A stretch of 64,000 nt of DNA from Trichomonas vaginalis G3 (lineage: Eukaryota; Parabasalia; Trichomonadida; Trichomonadidae), in NCBI RefSeq assembly GCF_026262505.1, contig NC_067205.1, forward strand, positions 3,658,001-3,722,000, given 5' to 3'. Position 1 is the stretch's first letter. The number at the start of each line of letters is the position of its first letter. Position numbers and translations under genes: made by a program. This document shows, one piece after another, positions 48,037 to 59,395 of the stretch. A model generated the notes under the pieces. That model had not been told where the DNA came from. It saw only the letters and a list, made by a program, of their open reading frames with translations, and made no database searches.

Positions 48037-51000
48037 ATGCCACGTAAGCTACGTAAGAATATACGTAAGAGGAAGAGAGCATTGAAACATCCAATAGTAA
48101 GACTGACACCACAACAACAGTTGCAACAACAAATGCTGAATGACCCCACTATGTTGCAACAAATGTCAAGCAACCCTATGCTTTTAAACCGAGTTATTGG
48201 TGCACAGAGTGGAGGTTTAAGAGCGGCACTTTTAGCGAAAATGGCAGGCTATGGTGGAGCTGCAGACGGAACAGCATATAACCCTCAAAGTCAAATGAAT
48301 TTGAGTTCACTCAAAAATCAAATAGCAGATGTCAAAAAGTCAAACATAGACATACAGAAGCAAATAGGTGAAAACGAAAAGAAACTAGAATATGACAGAC
48401 ACACAAAGAAACTCAATGAGTTAAACGTAGAGAAAAAGAAGAAAGAAGAACAACTGAAAGAACTAAGTACAGAGGAATATGCGAAAAAAGTGTCAGAAAA
48501 AGCAGCAGAAGTAGCAAAAATGGAACAAGATGTCATAAATTTGAAAAACCATACTACTCAATATAAAGTACTGAAAGATGAAGAGATAAAACAAAAAGCC
48601 CTGAAGACATATATGGATAGCGATGAGTATAAAAAGGAAGTTGAAGCAAATGTAAAGGCAGAAAAACTTTTACAGTTGCAAAACCAAACCGTACAGTATG
48701 AAAACTTAGCACAAGAAAGTAAAAATAACGACGCAGCCATGCAAAAGGCAATGAAAAGCGCAGAATATATAAAAGCTAACAATGACTGGTTAGATGCCCA
48801 AGCCAACGCCAAAGCAGCCCAACTCATAGGGTCAATAAGGACAAAAATACAAGCGGATGAAGACAGTTCAAATGAAGCTTTAACAAATGCTGACTTTAAG
48901 AACGCCTTCGAAGCTCTTCATAGTAAGGTGAAACTAGTGAACGACTTCTCATCTGGAAAGAAACTGAAGTCTGAAGGTTTCGACAAAGAGTTAAAAGAAG
49001 TAGCACAAAATATGACGAAAATAACAGATGCAGCAACGAGACAGGCAGTTCAAAGTGCCTATGACGCCGTTAGAGCAACTGTTGTGGAAAGTCAAGAAAA
49101 AGAGTTACAACAGACCAAAACAGACCTAGTAAATGCTTTCTTAAGAACGAAAAGTCAGGTAGGACATTACGCTGCAGATGGAACATATGTGCCAGCTGGT
49201 GGAACTTATATACCAGCTGGTGGAACTTATATACTAGCTAGTGGAACTTATATACCACCAAACCCTCCAAGAGAAGCACCTGCACCAGGACTACCTAAAA
49301 CATTTACATCGTCACATGGACACAGACACAGGCATGCACCAAAACCAACACAACAACCAACAGTTCAAAATCCAACACAACAACCAACAGTTCAAAATCC
49401 AGCACAGCAACCAACAGTTCAAAACCCTGCACAACAACAACCACAAACAGAGCAAGGACATAAAAGAAGTAGAGAACAAGGAAACCAAGAATTCTTAAAA
49501 ATGCTTAAAGAAGACTATGGTTACCCAGATACTATTGACTTTAGTGACAGATATAAAGAAGCTATTCGAAAGTTCAAGGATGGAAATACTGACCCGAACC
49601 TATTTAGCTTTATGGCTCTGCACCAAAGGGGATATAATCTCAAACCTGGAAAATACAAGCTCGCTAAGGGATATGATTTAATAGCATATCATCCAAATGA
49701 CATAAACGAATTTACTCCGAGATATTTGATGTCAGAGCTAAATGACAATTTAACTCTCTTCATGAAACGCGTAAAAAATAGAGACGGAACGAAAGAAGAA
49801 AGGTTTATGAGTCCGGATGACTTAGAAAGGGAACTTTTTAAAAACGGTCTCGGAATATATGAAATGCCAGCAGATGAGGTACAAGAAACTCCACAGGAAG
49901 AACTAGTTCAGATACAACCAGACATGGAAGAAATAGTTCAGCAACAACAGCTAGAAGAGCCTGAAGGAAACGAACAAGTCCTCCTTTGGAAACTAACTTC
50001 ACAGAACTAGATGAAGATTTGGAACAGCCGAAAAATCTTGACCCTCAACAAGAGTATGCGGAGAATATGGAATATTTCCAAGAGTCTAAAAAAAATTCGG
50101 CTGACATAGTAGAAGAATATCGAAAAATGTTTGCCGACATACAAAAGACTCCAACACCAGATGAAAATATTCAGCATAGAATGGAAGTACTGAAAGAAAA
50201 TGTACACAAATACAACAACCCTTTTTACTTACGAGCATTTAACGTTCAATCTTCGGATGAACTCGGTGAAAATAAAAGGTTAAATTTCAAGAAAACATAT
50301 AGAAATGAAACATTGTTTAAAGTTCATTCAGAACCTAACCAAGATGGAAACAAACCTACTTTTGTTTCTGCAGACGATGGAACTACAATGAGATGGGGTC
50401 ATAAAGCTAATCCGGATAGGTGGTTCATAAACTTACAACCACAATTCCAAGAAGTTGTAGACGCAATGGAAGAATGGTGAACGATATAGCTGGTATTTTA
50501 AGCGCGGCTTTAATGCCATTGAAAGATATGAAACATGCAGATATTTTGGACCAGTATGAAATGAACATGGCTGATGGAAATATAACACCTGACGTTCTAG
50601 AACATTTATCTCAAAGAACTACACAGAACCATAGAGATGGTATATTTGGTGAAGAGTTTAGAAAGAAAGTTAGGGAGGGAGAAGGAAGAGAACCTATTGT
50701 ACATGACCTTGCAAACGAAAGTTTGCAAAATGTCATAAAAACTTACTTTGCAGACAATGAACTGAGAAGGGATGAATATTTAAGAAAACTCAAATGGACA
50801 GTACCAAATGAAATGTTAGTATTGAAAAACATGTTCCTTGACAAAATAAAACCAACTACAGAAATAAACGACGCAAGACTGAAAGATTGGGTAAAAGCTT
50901 TCCCATTCACAAAAGATATTGTTGGTAACATGGAAAGAAAACCAGAATGGCTACAAAAACATATATTTGGAAACGAGCTTATTCCATATGGACAGGCACT

Positions 51001-51366
51001 GTTTGAAGAGCTTGAACCGGAAACTCAGGAAGAGTCATGCAAACAATACGCGAAGACTCAAATACAAACTATGACAAACTCTTTCTAGGATATAGGTTAC
51101 CTGAGATGGGCGACCAGAGCCCAAAGGCAAAAAGGACATGGGAAATTTGCAACATACTAGATGAACATGAGGCAAAGATGCAACAACTTGAAGCAGAGGG
51201 CAAGTTACCAAAGCGACACCAAAGAAGAAGAGTAGAACAAAGTGAAAGTAGTGAAGAAGTAACTTCATCTAGTGAAAGTAGTGGCAATGAAGGAAAAAGA
51301 AGAGTTAAAAACTCAGTCAGGAAGAAAGTAAAGCTTGGTCCACGTGGGTTCTATTATGACATATAA
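48037..51366 (+). pseudogene. Large ~1,100-aa coiled-coil structural protein, three frameshifts
   Basis: Better preserved copy of 30581-33906. The first 657 codons are open: basic N-terminus, Gln-rich segment, coiled coil, three GGTYIPA-type repeats, four QQPTVQNPA-type repeats, then GYDLIAYHPNDINEFTPRYL. Frame changes near 49,985 (one C lost from a CCC run relative to element 1), 50,470 and 51,050 lead through MRWGHKANPDRWFINLQPQF, NMERKPEWLQKHIFGNELIP and a Ser/Glu/Arg-rich end GFYYDI. It starts 41 bp from the terminal hairpin with CTTTTTAACTTCACTTAAAATG as leader. Confidence 0.65.
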
Positions 51367-51398
51367 ATCCAACTATTCTATATTTTTACCCATATGAA

Positions 51399-52996
51399 AT
51401 GTACGCCGCTCAGAATATAACGCCAACAGTTTTGGATGCCATGAATGGAAATGTTTCCGAATGGTATAACGAATGCGACAATGCCATTAGAAGGTCAGAA
51501 ATAGTTCCTGGAACTTACGAATATACAACTGCTGTTTCTTATGGAAACGTAGGTGAGTTTGGAGAAGGTTCTTCAACAACAGTAGATATTGCTTGCGACA
51601 GGTTTCATATAATTTCTATTGACAACTCTTTCTTATACGTGGAACAAGACATTGAAATAAAACCTTCTGCCAAGTTGTCTGACAAGAAAGGTTGCAATGG
51701 AATTTTCTATGTCGGATACCAATATGCTCCAGAAGTTTTCATGGGATATAAGATATATTCTAACTCTGACTTAGTTCAAACAGTAACATGGGCAAACTAT
51801 GAATGGTTCGCTTTGAGAAACTCAGTACAACCACAAGCTAGAGAACAAACAGACCAGTATGCAACTATTGAGAAAATAAGAAGACTTGACCCTAACGTTC
51901 CAGGAGTTTATGTTAACCTTTCTGGACAAACTGGAGCGTAACCAAAGTAAAATGAAACTTAGAGTTCCTTTGTCATCTTTCCTCATCTTCAGGTTTTTAA
52001 GATACTTGCCAAACTGGGCAGGAAAAATTTCTATCGAACTTACTCCAAGCAAAAATAACTTAGTCATTGCACCAACACAAGACCCATTCACTCTTACTGT
52101 AGCTGGAACTGGTGGAGCCAAGTTCTGTGACTTTTGCAAAGACAAAGTTGACTTAGACTTTGGTTTCTCAAACCTCAACACTGAAGTAAACTACTACTTC
52201 AATGCTGCTGGAACTGCTTGGGACCCAGTTAAGTTCACATGCGAAAAGTTTGAATGCAAGAGAATAGAAAGCAGACTTGCAGTCTATATGTTGGACCCAG
52301 ATATTTCAAATGCTTTAGCTGCCAAATATATTGCAGTTCCACTTATGTTCCCTATACACCAAATATCTGTCAAAGACTTTGCAGGTGAAGTTGGAAACCA
52401 AAGTGCTGACCCAGGTGCAAGAACAGATATTGCTTAACAACTGCAATGAAACATGCAGATACTATGTTTGTACTGTTCAGACGAACTATAAATGACTATT
52501 CTTGTTTCTACAACCCTGGTATTAAATATCATATAAACATAGATGGCAAATATATCCAAGAGAAGAATATTCTACAGTTGAGGATATGAGGTCATACAAC
52601 TTGACATTAGATGCTATGAACTTTAACAACAACTTCACAACAACCATTAACCCTGAAATGCAAAGTTCTATTATGCCATATGTGAAAGTATGGACTCATA
52701 CAGGAGGTCAAAACACTCAATATACAAATGGAGACCGTTCAAACTTTTGGCTTGGCATTCCATTTGCTGACTCAGAAGACTTTATGGGTGGTATTTCAAC
52801 TGTTGGTACAGTTCAAATACAATATACTGGTGACAGAGACGGTCCAGATGAATTGAAAGCAAAGAAGTTTACAAAACCAATAGCACTTTTCACGGAAGAT
52901 GCTCTTTTGAAGATTCGTTCGATGAAACCTGCTGGGGCTCCTCAGATTGGTATAACGACAGCTTCCATCGAGCAGATTTTGGCAGCAGGTCAGTAA
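51399..52996 (+). pseudogene. Putative major capsid protein, three frameshifts
   Basis: Element 2 copy of 28941-30548. ATG 51399, MYAAQNITPTVLDAMNGNVS; breaks near 51935 (after VYVNLSG), 52435 (after GARTDIA) and 52555; ends IEQILAAGQ. Leader TTTTTACCCATATGAAATG is identical to that in element 1. The breaks are at different places from those in element 1, so the two copies decayed independently. Confidence 0.65.
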
Positions 52997-53308
52997 GTTG
53001 TTCTTGAACTGACTTCTCTCCGTCAAATATTGACAGTACGCCAGTTTTGATATAATATTGTATTATAAACTTACCTTTAGAAATATCGGTCAGTTTTGTT
53101 GTTATATTTTTGTCTGCTTCAAGAACTTTCACCATCTCGGTTATACCAACTTTCTTTGCTTTATGAAAATATTTTGGTTCAGCAAAGACTGCTATTCTAT
53201 AACATTTTCCATTGTTTGTATAAAGAACTATTCTGTCAATGAACTTGTATTGTTTGTGTGTGTAAACTTTGTTTTGCTTCAATTCGAAGAGATACTCAAT
53301 ACGTCCAT
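52890..53308 (-). pseudogene. Copy of the 28628 gene, frameshifted near its start
   Basis: ATG 53308 begins as in element 1 but a one-base loss within the first ten codons closes the frame; the remainder (KQNKVYTHKQYKFIDRIVLY, FDGEKSVQEQLTDLLPKSA) is open from 53282. The 3' part is antisense to the capsid gene end. Divergent from 53327 across 18 bp. Confidence 0.5.
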
Positions 53309-53326
53309 CTTTTTATTCTAAGTAAA

Positions 53327-53912
53327 ATGTCATTTCCGAAAAATAGAAGCGTAAGTGTTTCAAAAGGTTTAATGCGGTGGCAGATGTGAAGTTAAATTCA
53401 CCAACTCAAACAAACAGTCAAAAGTGTTGTTGTCAATGTCAAAGAAAGAGAATGTTGAAGTGGGGAAACCATACGAAGACGAAGATGGTATAACAATAGT
53501 TCCTGTAAAAGAACCAACATATCCTGAAGTTAGCAGAGACTTAAGTTCTGTTGCAGATATTCGAAAATGACTACCAACAACTTAAAGACAAACTTAAAAC
53601 TCAGGAGAAGATTTGTCAGGCTTTGGGTATAATGTTTAAACTTGGTTGAGCCAACCCTGTAAAGTGAACTCATATGTCATTGCACCTCATGAAATTTTGA
53701 AAGAACTATTGAAACTTTTGACAGAGGCAGACGATATAAACATCAAAGAAATAGAACCCGACATTGCTTGCTGTGGTGTTTCAATACAATGTCATTGACA
53801 AGATATACGTTATGAAAGGAGGTGAAACGTTGAACTTTAAAATATAGTTTTCCCAGACGTCATAAAAAATATTTGACGACCACAACATTTCATTAAAAAT
53901 TTTTGCTAAGTA
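53327..53912 (+). pseudogene. Copy of the 28028-28609 gene, heavily frameshifted
   Basis: Starts ATGTCATTTCCGAAAAATAG as in element 1 and aligns along its length, but at least six single-base gains or losses leave no long frame. The intact version is in element 1. This is the most decayed gene of element 2. Confidence 0.6.
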
Positions 53913-53915
53913 AAA

Positions 53916-54148
53916 ATGTCAAAACTTCTTGAAAGATGTTTGAAGAAAAAACAATATAGACTTTATTTCATGTAAAGGACTTTACACACTTTTGAACGAT
54001 ATGAAAAGACCCTGTTTTGTTTGTTCGTGTAGACAAAGGAAAGTTCTATGTCTTTACAAAATATTTGAACTTCTTAGACAGAGAACTTCAAGAAACGCCA
54101 TGTGAAAGTTTAGATGAAGTTCTTCTCCACTTTCAGAAAAACTTTTAA
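53916..54148 (+). pseudogene. Copy of the 27791-28021 gene, frameshifted
   Basis: Begins MSKLLERCLKKK; an extra A in the run after codon 9 (near 53945) and another near 54007 shift the frame. End CESLDEVLLHFQKNF is recognisable in the original frame. Confidence 0.55.
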
Positions 54149-54158
54149 ATATATGTAA

Positions 54159-54965
54159 ATGGCAGAAGACATAGTGGTTTATACTATTACGACTAAAAAC
54201 CCTGAGTCATATAATTCTATAACAACAAACTTACAAAGTCCTCAAGGACGATATTGTAAACTGACCTTAAACACGATGACGACTAAAGCCTGTTTTGCTC
54301 TTTTGACACCAGAAGACTTTGTTGTTGTGAATGGTAAAAAATACTCCTTTGAAGATACTTACTCAGATATACCACCAACAGGTTTTGTTGACTTATTTAA
54401 TACTTTAAGGACGGATGTAACATGTGCTGCAACTAGAGCAGGTTTCATTATGTTTGGATGTCCGACTGAGTTTAGTATAAACGATATGAGCTATAATACA
54501 AAACTTATATCTGGTTTTTACTACAACAGTTTCCTAATAACAGGAAAAGGTGTCATACAAGGAATGTCTGTTCCATTGACTTTAAGTACACCTATTTTAT
54601 ATATTGTTTCAAACTTAGGTTCAAAGTGCTATTCGAATGTCGACAGAAACTACTATGACCAAAAGATACTCATGCGTATAAACAACACTTTCTCTGCTGG
54701 TTTGCCTATTGTTCATTCGAATGCAGAGTTTTCAGCTTTAGTAAACTCAAACACTTTAGCAAACATAAACTTAACCTTAGTTGACGCAAACTTTGTTCCT
54801 GTAAAACTTTTATGTCCTATGTATTTGTCAATGACGGCAGAAAGTTTCGAATTGGAAGATGCAACTGGTGAAGTATTGTACTACAAGAACAACTTCAACA
54901 ACAAATAGCTCAAGAACAACAAATGCAACAAATGGAACAAATGCACAACAAATAGCTCAAGAATA
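54159..54965 (+). pseudogene. Putative penton/minor capsid protein, altered C-terminus
   Basis: Copy of 26982-27780. Open for 249 codons from MAEDIVVYTITTKNPESYNS through NTLANINLTLVDANFVPVKL, so this copy shows the true joint that is shifted in element 1. Near 54873 a shift replaces the Gln-rich tail, whose codons still follow out of frame to about 54965. Function as for the element 1 copy: possible single jelly-roll vertex protein. Confidence 0.55.
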
Positions 54966-54996
54966 AAAAAATATTTTTTTTTATTTTTATAAAAAA

Positions 54997-56236
54997 ATGT
55001 ACAGAATAGACGTTTCAGATTTTTATGACTTCCAAGCGTTCAGAAATATGTGTCCATTTCGAGACTATAACAAAGCAGTCGAGAATTTGAAACGTTTAGT
55101 CATTTATGTCGACTCTGCCCCAGAATGTTATGTCATGAAAGAATGGGATGTAGTCTTTAACAAACCAAGAGCGACAATAGTTTCAGAACAAGAATGTAAA
55201 CAGAAACTTAAGAAAATAAAAGTCGTACAAGTTGGTATGAAGATGTTAGATGCTTGGGATATCTTATTGTCAAAGTTAGAAGATTTTTCAGTTCGTGGTA
55301 TAAAGTTCTATACACCATCTCCAAACTTCTATTCTATCTTCACTGGATATAAATACGAACAAGTAGAATGGAAAGAAAATGTTATAGAAGCTTGGTTAGA
55401 CCATGTCAAAGAAATTATATGCAATGGAAACGAAAGAGTCTATGAGTATATCTTATGTTGGTTTGCAAACATCTTACAACATCCAAGTGCTAAAAATGAA
55501 ACTGCTCTCATCATAATTGGAAAACAAGGAACAGGTAAGAACACTTTCTTTACAGATATCTTATGCAAACTGTTAGAGGGCTATTCGAACCCGAATATGA
55601 CAAACTTAGAAAACATCTGCGGTAAATTTAACTCTTCAATAGAGAATATGAAACTTATAGTATGTAACGAACTTCAAAGTATAGATACAACAAAGTTTTA
55701 AACTCAGATGCTTTGAAGAGTCTTATAACAGACAAAGTTGGAGTTGTTGAAAGAAAGTATAGAGACCAAAGAGTTTGTGAAAATGTTGCAAATTTCGTCA
55801 TGGTTTCAAACAACGCCGTTCCGATGAAGTTAGAAAGTTCTGACAGAAGATATGTAGTTGTCAGAACGTCAGAGCTCATATGCAAGATACAGAATATTTT
55901 GACGACTTAGCAGAAACTTTGACATCTGACTTTTACAACCACTTGTTCTCATATTTCATGACATTAGATATTTCTAAGTTCAATCCAAGACAAATTCCAC
56001 ATACCGAAGAGAGACAAACATTGTTAGAAGCAAACAAGAGTGTATATGAACTGTTCATAGATGAAACTGACTTTGAGTGTTTAGATGAAAGGTCATTGTA
56101 CGATTCGTATAAACAGTATTGTCAAGAATATGGTTATATGACAGCGTCTAAACGAACATTCTTGGCAAATGTCAAAAGTCTTTTAGACGTCAGAATGGTG
56201 TATATACAAAGAAAAATTTTTCTGAGTAAATTTTAA
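54997..56236 (+). pseudogene. SF3 (D5-like) helicase, two frameshifts
   Basis: Copy of 25720-26951. Walker A GKQGTGKN at residues 175-182 and motif B LIVCNE (E225) are intact; shifts occur near 55698 (after SIDTTK) and near 55875 (after VVVRTS). The C-terminus (SLYDSYKQYCQEYGYMTASK, RTFLANVKSLLDV) is open here and shows what is broken in element 1. Leader: a long T/A tract then ATAAAAAAATG. Confidence 0.8.
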
Positions 56237-56267
56237 AAAAAAATATTTTTTTTATCCGATAGAAAAG

Positions 56268-56687
56268 ATGACGAAATTCATCTCAGTAAACAAGTACATG
56301 TCAGGACTTAAAGAAGAACTAGACCCATTCACATATTTGAATGTTTACTTCTACCATTTTGAAAAGTCTACATTTGACAAAGTTTGGAACATCGAACCAG
56401 TTAAGTTTGCTATTGTGACTAAAAATGGTGCGAAATTTGAAGACTTAGACATAGAAGGTTTGTTAACAGTCAAAGAAAGTTTTGACAGAAGGTTCTCAAA
56501 CCTTAAAGAAGGCAAAGCATACAAACTTGTTATACCTTATGAACCAAAGAAAGCAGACGACTATGAATATTATGAGTCTAAGATAGTTGAAGTTCAAGGT
56601 AAATTGGGTAAAAAGATTTTAGAGTCTAAGCCGGTGTTTGCTCCTAAAGAGGAAGAGAACATTGACATTGACCCAGAAATGTTCTAA
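56268..56687 (+). CDS. Conserved hypothetical protein, 139 aa
   Basis: Copy of 25263-25682, intact, with only a few substitutions (for example STFDKVWNIEPVKF for SSFSKVWNIEPVKF, KKADDYEYYES for KKTDDYEYYES). Acidic tail EEENIDIDPEMF kept. Possible single-stranded DNA-binding protein by layout and neighbourhood only. Convergent with 56704-57147 with 16 bp between stops. Confidence 0.6.
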   Translation: MTKFISVNKYMSGLKEELDPFTYLNVYFYHFEKSTFDKVWNIEPVKFAIVTKNGAKFEDLDIEGLLTVKESFDRRFSNLKEGKAYKLVIPYEPKKADDYEYYESKIVEVQGKLGKKILESKPVFAPKEEENIDIDPEMF

Positions 56688-56703
56688 AAATAAAATTTTA
56701 TTT

Positions 56704-57147
56704 TTACATGTCATTTCTTTTCTCTGGCTCTGGTTCTTTCTTCTCTTCTTCTACTTTCTTTTCTTTCTTTTCTCTCTTCTTCTTTTCTGGTGGAGTTATG
56801 TCAAACTTCTCAGAACCATATTTTTGTAAAAGTGCTTTGTCATTTAATAGCTCTTCTATTCTGTTTTCTATTTCATTTTCAAGAACAGCGCATGTGTCTT
56901 CTTTGCATTCTAAGAAGTTTTGTTGGACTTCATCTCTCCAAGAGGCGTCATCTCTGTCAACAAGTCTGTCATTGACAAATTTTAAGACTTCTCTGCTTAA
57001 GGTTTTATGGTTCTTGTCATATTCCCAGAAACAGAACTTTAGAACAAATTCACCTTTCTTGTTTACACTATGTAAGATTTTATGGTCGACAGATGTTTTG
57101 CTGTCGAAAAGCTTGTCTCGAATATAGATAGCGAAATCGCTAGACAT
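56704..57147 (-). CDS. Hypothetical protein with Lys/Glu tail, 147 aa
   Basis: Copy of 24794-25246, intact; differs by scattered substitutions (SREVLKFVNDRL for SRAVLKFVNDRL) and a shorter tail ending EKRNDM. Head to head with the packaging ATPase across 36 bp (57148-57183), as in element 1. No family recognised. Confidence 0.6.
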   Translation of the reverse strand: MSSDFAIYIRDKLFDSKTSVDHKILHSVNKKGEFVLKFCFWEYDKNHKTLSREVLKFVNDRLVDRDDASWRDEVQQNFLECKEDTCAVLENEIENRIEELLNDKALLQKYGSEKFDITPPEKKKREKKEKKVEEEKKEPEPEKRNDM

Positions 57148-57183
57148 TTCCTAAAAGATAAAAATTTTAATTTTTCTAAAAAT

Positions 57184-58058
57184 ATGTTAGAAAAAAAGTT
57201 TGCTGACATTGACAAAAAATTTGAGAATGTTTTAAATAAGAACAAGAGGAAGTTGGAAAATGCTCAGATAAAACCCATACATGACAAGTTCTTATTTGCT
57301 CAGAATGGTATAACAGGTCTAATGCACCACCTGGGTCGGGTAAGACTTTCACTTATCTTAAAATGGCTGCACAACAACAAGAACTAGATGAGAAGAACCC
57401 ATTCTATGAGTTAGTAGTCATTTGTAGTACTTCTGGTCAATTTGACCAAACCGTCAATTCGTTCAAAGATATTATAAAAAAGTCTAAGTTAGTATGTATA
57501 AAAGATACTGAGTTGTTAGATTGGATAAAGAAGTACCAAAGAAGAGTTTTGAAGTACAATGCTATAAATGAGTATGTCAATTCTAAGTTTAAAGACCCAA
57601 ATGAGGAAATGCAGAGAATATTAGAGAAGAAACACTTCAGAAACAAACAGAAAGAGATAGAATACATTTCGAAGAAATTGCAATCTTACGATTGGAAGAC
57701 TTACCCTCATAGATGTCTTCTTATCTTAGATGACTTTGCTTCTCATCCTTTGTTAAAGAACAGAGAACAAGACATGTGTCGAATTCTTAAGAAGCTCAGA
57801 CACTTTAACATCTCAGTTGTCATTTGTGTACAGACAGCAAAGAGTTTAAGTAAGGATGTAAAGAGAATACTTACTGACATTATACTTTTCCCCGGATTGT
57901 CCGAAGACGATTTCATGGAACTTATGAAAGAGTCCATGGCAGGTAAGTTTGACAGACATGAACTATGGGAGAAGTACAAAGTCATACAAGACCCTCATAC
58001 TTCTTTCAGAATTCATATCTACGCAAACAAAGTTCAAATTGTAAAAAGTCAAGCGTAA
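57184..58058 (+). pseudogene. A32-like packaging ATPase, frameshift in Walker A
   Basis: Copy of 23883-24757. MLEKKFADIDKKFENVLNKN to NGITGL is in frame, then a one-base deletion near 57322 destroys the Walker A reading; the remainder is open from AAQQQELDEKNPFYELVVIC to VQIVKSQA, including Walker B CLLILDDF. The two elements are thus broken at different points of the same gene. Confidence 0.8.
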
Positions 58059-58069
58059 AAATGTAAGTG

Positions 58070-58151
58070 TTTGAGTCTTAGTCTGTTGTGGTGCTGGGGC
58101 TGTCGGTTCTTCTGGCTTTGGAATGGACTCGGTTGGTGGTACGTCGGACAT
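58070..58151 (-). pseudogene. N-terminal stub of the Pro/Gln-rich gene
   Basis: MSDVPPTESIPKPEEPTAPA and a few more codons match the start of 22392-22970, then the frame runs into antisense ATPase DNA. A deletion of about 1.4 kb relative to element 1 (its 22473-23866) removed the rest of this gene, two small genes, the 107-bp repeats and the membrane-protein gene. Confidence 0.7.
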
Positions 58152-58164
58152 TCGTTTGTGTCCT

Positions 58165-58500
58165 GTCGGAAGGAAGAACTTTTCCTGTCGGAAGGAAGGA
58201 CTTTTCCTGTCGGAAAGAAAAACTTTTCCTGTCGGAAAGAAAAATTTTTCCTGTCGGAAAGAAAAACTTTTCCTGTCGGAAGGAAAAACTTTTTCTGAAG
58301 GTCGGCCAAAAAGTTCTCAATTTTCGAAAATTTGAATGGTTTACGGACGGACAACAGGAAAAATTTTTCCTGTCGGAAGGAAAATTTTTTCCAGTTGGAA
58401 GGAAAATTTTTTCCTGTTGGAAGGAAAATTTTTTCCTGTTGGAAGGAAAAACTTTTCCTGTTGGAAGGAAATTTTTTCCTGTTGGAAGGAAGGACTCGGA
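58165..58500. repeat. 22-bp minisatellite with palindromic core, 6 + 6 copies
   Basis: Unit TTTTCCTGTCGGAAAGAAAA plus two bases. Six copies to about 58290, an ~80-bp unrelated spacer, then six copies with CCTGTTGG/CCAGTTGG cores to about 58495. Each has a TTTCC-TGTC-GGAAA or TTCC-TGTT-GGAA hairpin. It occupies the same position as the 21-bp array of element 1 but the sequence is different. Long frames across it are repeat artefacts. Confidence 0.9.
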
Positions 58501-58587
58501 ATGCCAGAAGGACTCGGACAAGACAATTTACCATCTAGAGCTACCTGAGCCATCTTTGGTGTCAAGCTTGAAAAATAAATGGTTCAT

Positions 58588-59391
58588 TTACTCTTCCTCT
58601 TTGAAGTTATCGAAATACTCTGTTATCTTTTCCTTCAGTAGCGGTAAATCTTCTTTGAATGTAAGTATTGTACAACCTTTCATATCATAGTGTGTTTGAG
58701 GTAACGTATCTTGAACTATCTGTTTAACATCTTCATTTGGTGTCATTGAAATCGGTAAGTTTTCGCGATAGAACCAATTTCTGTCAGATTTGTAAATCTT
58801 AGCAAGGTCGTAAAAGCTTTGTTGTTTCTTCTGACTAAATGCAACATAACCATATCTCTGTCTTCTTCATTTTCCATCTCTTCAGTGTAAATCATATACT
58901 TATAGTTCTTTTCCTTTCCTTTTGGTACCGAACGTGGTATTCTTTTCTGTATTTTTGTCTTTTGCTTCAAGCTTGTTCTCTAGCTCTTCACGTTCTTGTC
59001 TATGAATTTCATCTAACATCATGAAAATATAACAAGCATAGCGAGGCGAAGCCCACATTGCAACAGCATTTACAAGAAGTCTATGTACATACCAACCTCT
59101 CAAACCATTTGGCAAATTTTGACGATTTTCGTACGGAATCTCGACCCTCGGTTTTCCGAGGGTCGCAAACATATGAGGAAATTCTTCTAAAAGTTCTTTT
59201 GTCTGTTGGTTTTCAAACCAATGGTATGCTTGCTTTGTAGAACGAAGAGCATTCAAAATACTTTGCATTTGGTACATGTCATCTTTGACCGAACGAATGA
59301 GACGTAACTGTTTGTTATACTGAACCCACTCGTATTCTTCACTTATGGCTTCATGAACGATAGCAGTTGTTGTGTTCTCTGTTGTTGACAT
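58588..59391 (-). pseudogene. KilA-N domain protein, two frameshifts
   Basis: ATG 59391 (MSTTENTTTAIVHEAISEEY). KilA-N region at about residues 35-120: AYHWFENQQTKELLEEFPHM and NGLRGWYVHRLLVNAVAMWA, with SPRYACYIFMMLDEI. Then a coiled, charged linker, a shift near 58935, YKYMIYTEEMENEEDRDMVM, a shift near 58815, and a C-terminal domain (IYKSDRNWFYRENLPISMTP) to the stop at 58588. KilA-N proteins are DNA-binding regulators of phages and large DNA viruses. The segment encoding FATLGKPRVE is a 10-bp hairpin (about 59142-59165) that is repeated in the 60240-60650 array. Confidence 0.75.
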
Positions 59392-59395
59392 TTCT

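Noticed and set aside
48318-48827. Ser/Phe-rich antisense ORFs in the large structural gene
   Set aside because: Antisense of the Lys/Glu coiled coil, the usual source of Phe/Ser-rich shadow frames.
58049-58690. Several overlapping ORFs of 60-200 codons across the 58165-58500 array
   Set aside because: All come from the 22-bp repeat read in several frames on both strands (FPVGRKNFSCRKE-type peptides); no start context and no counterpart in element 1.
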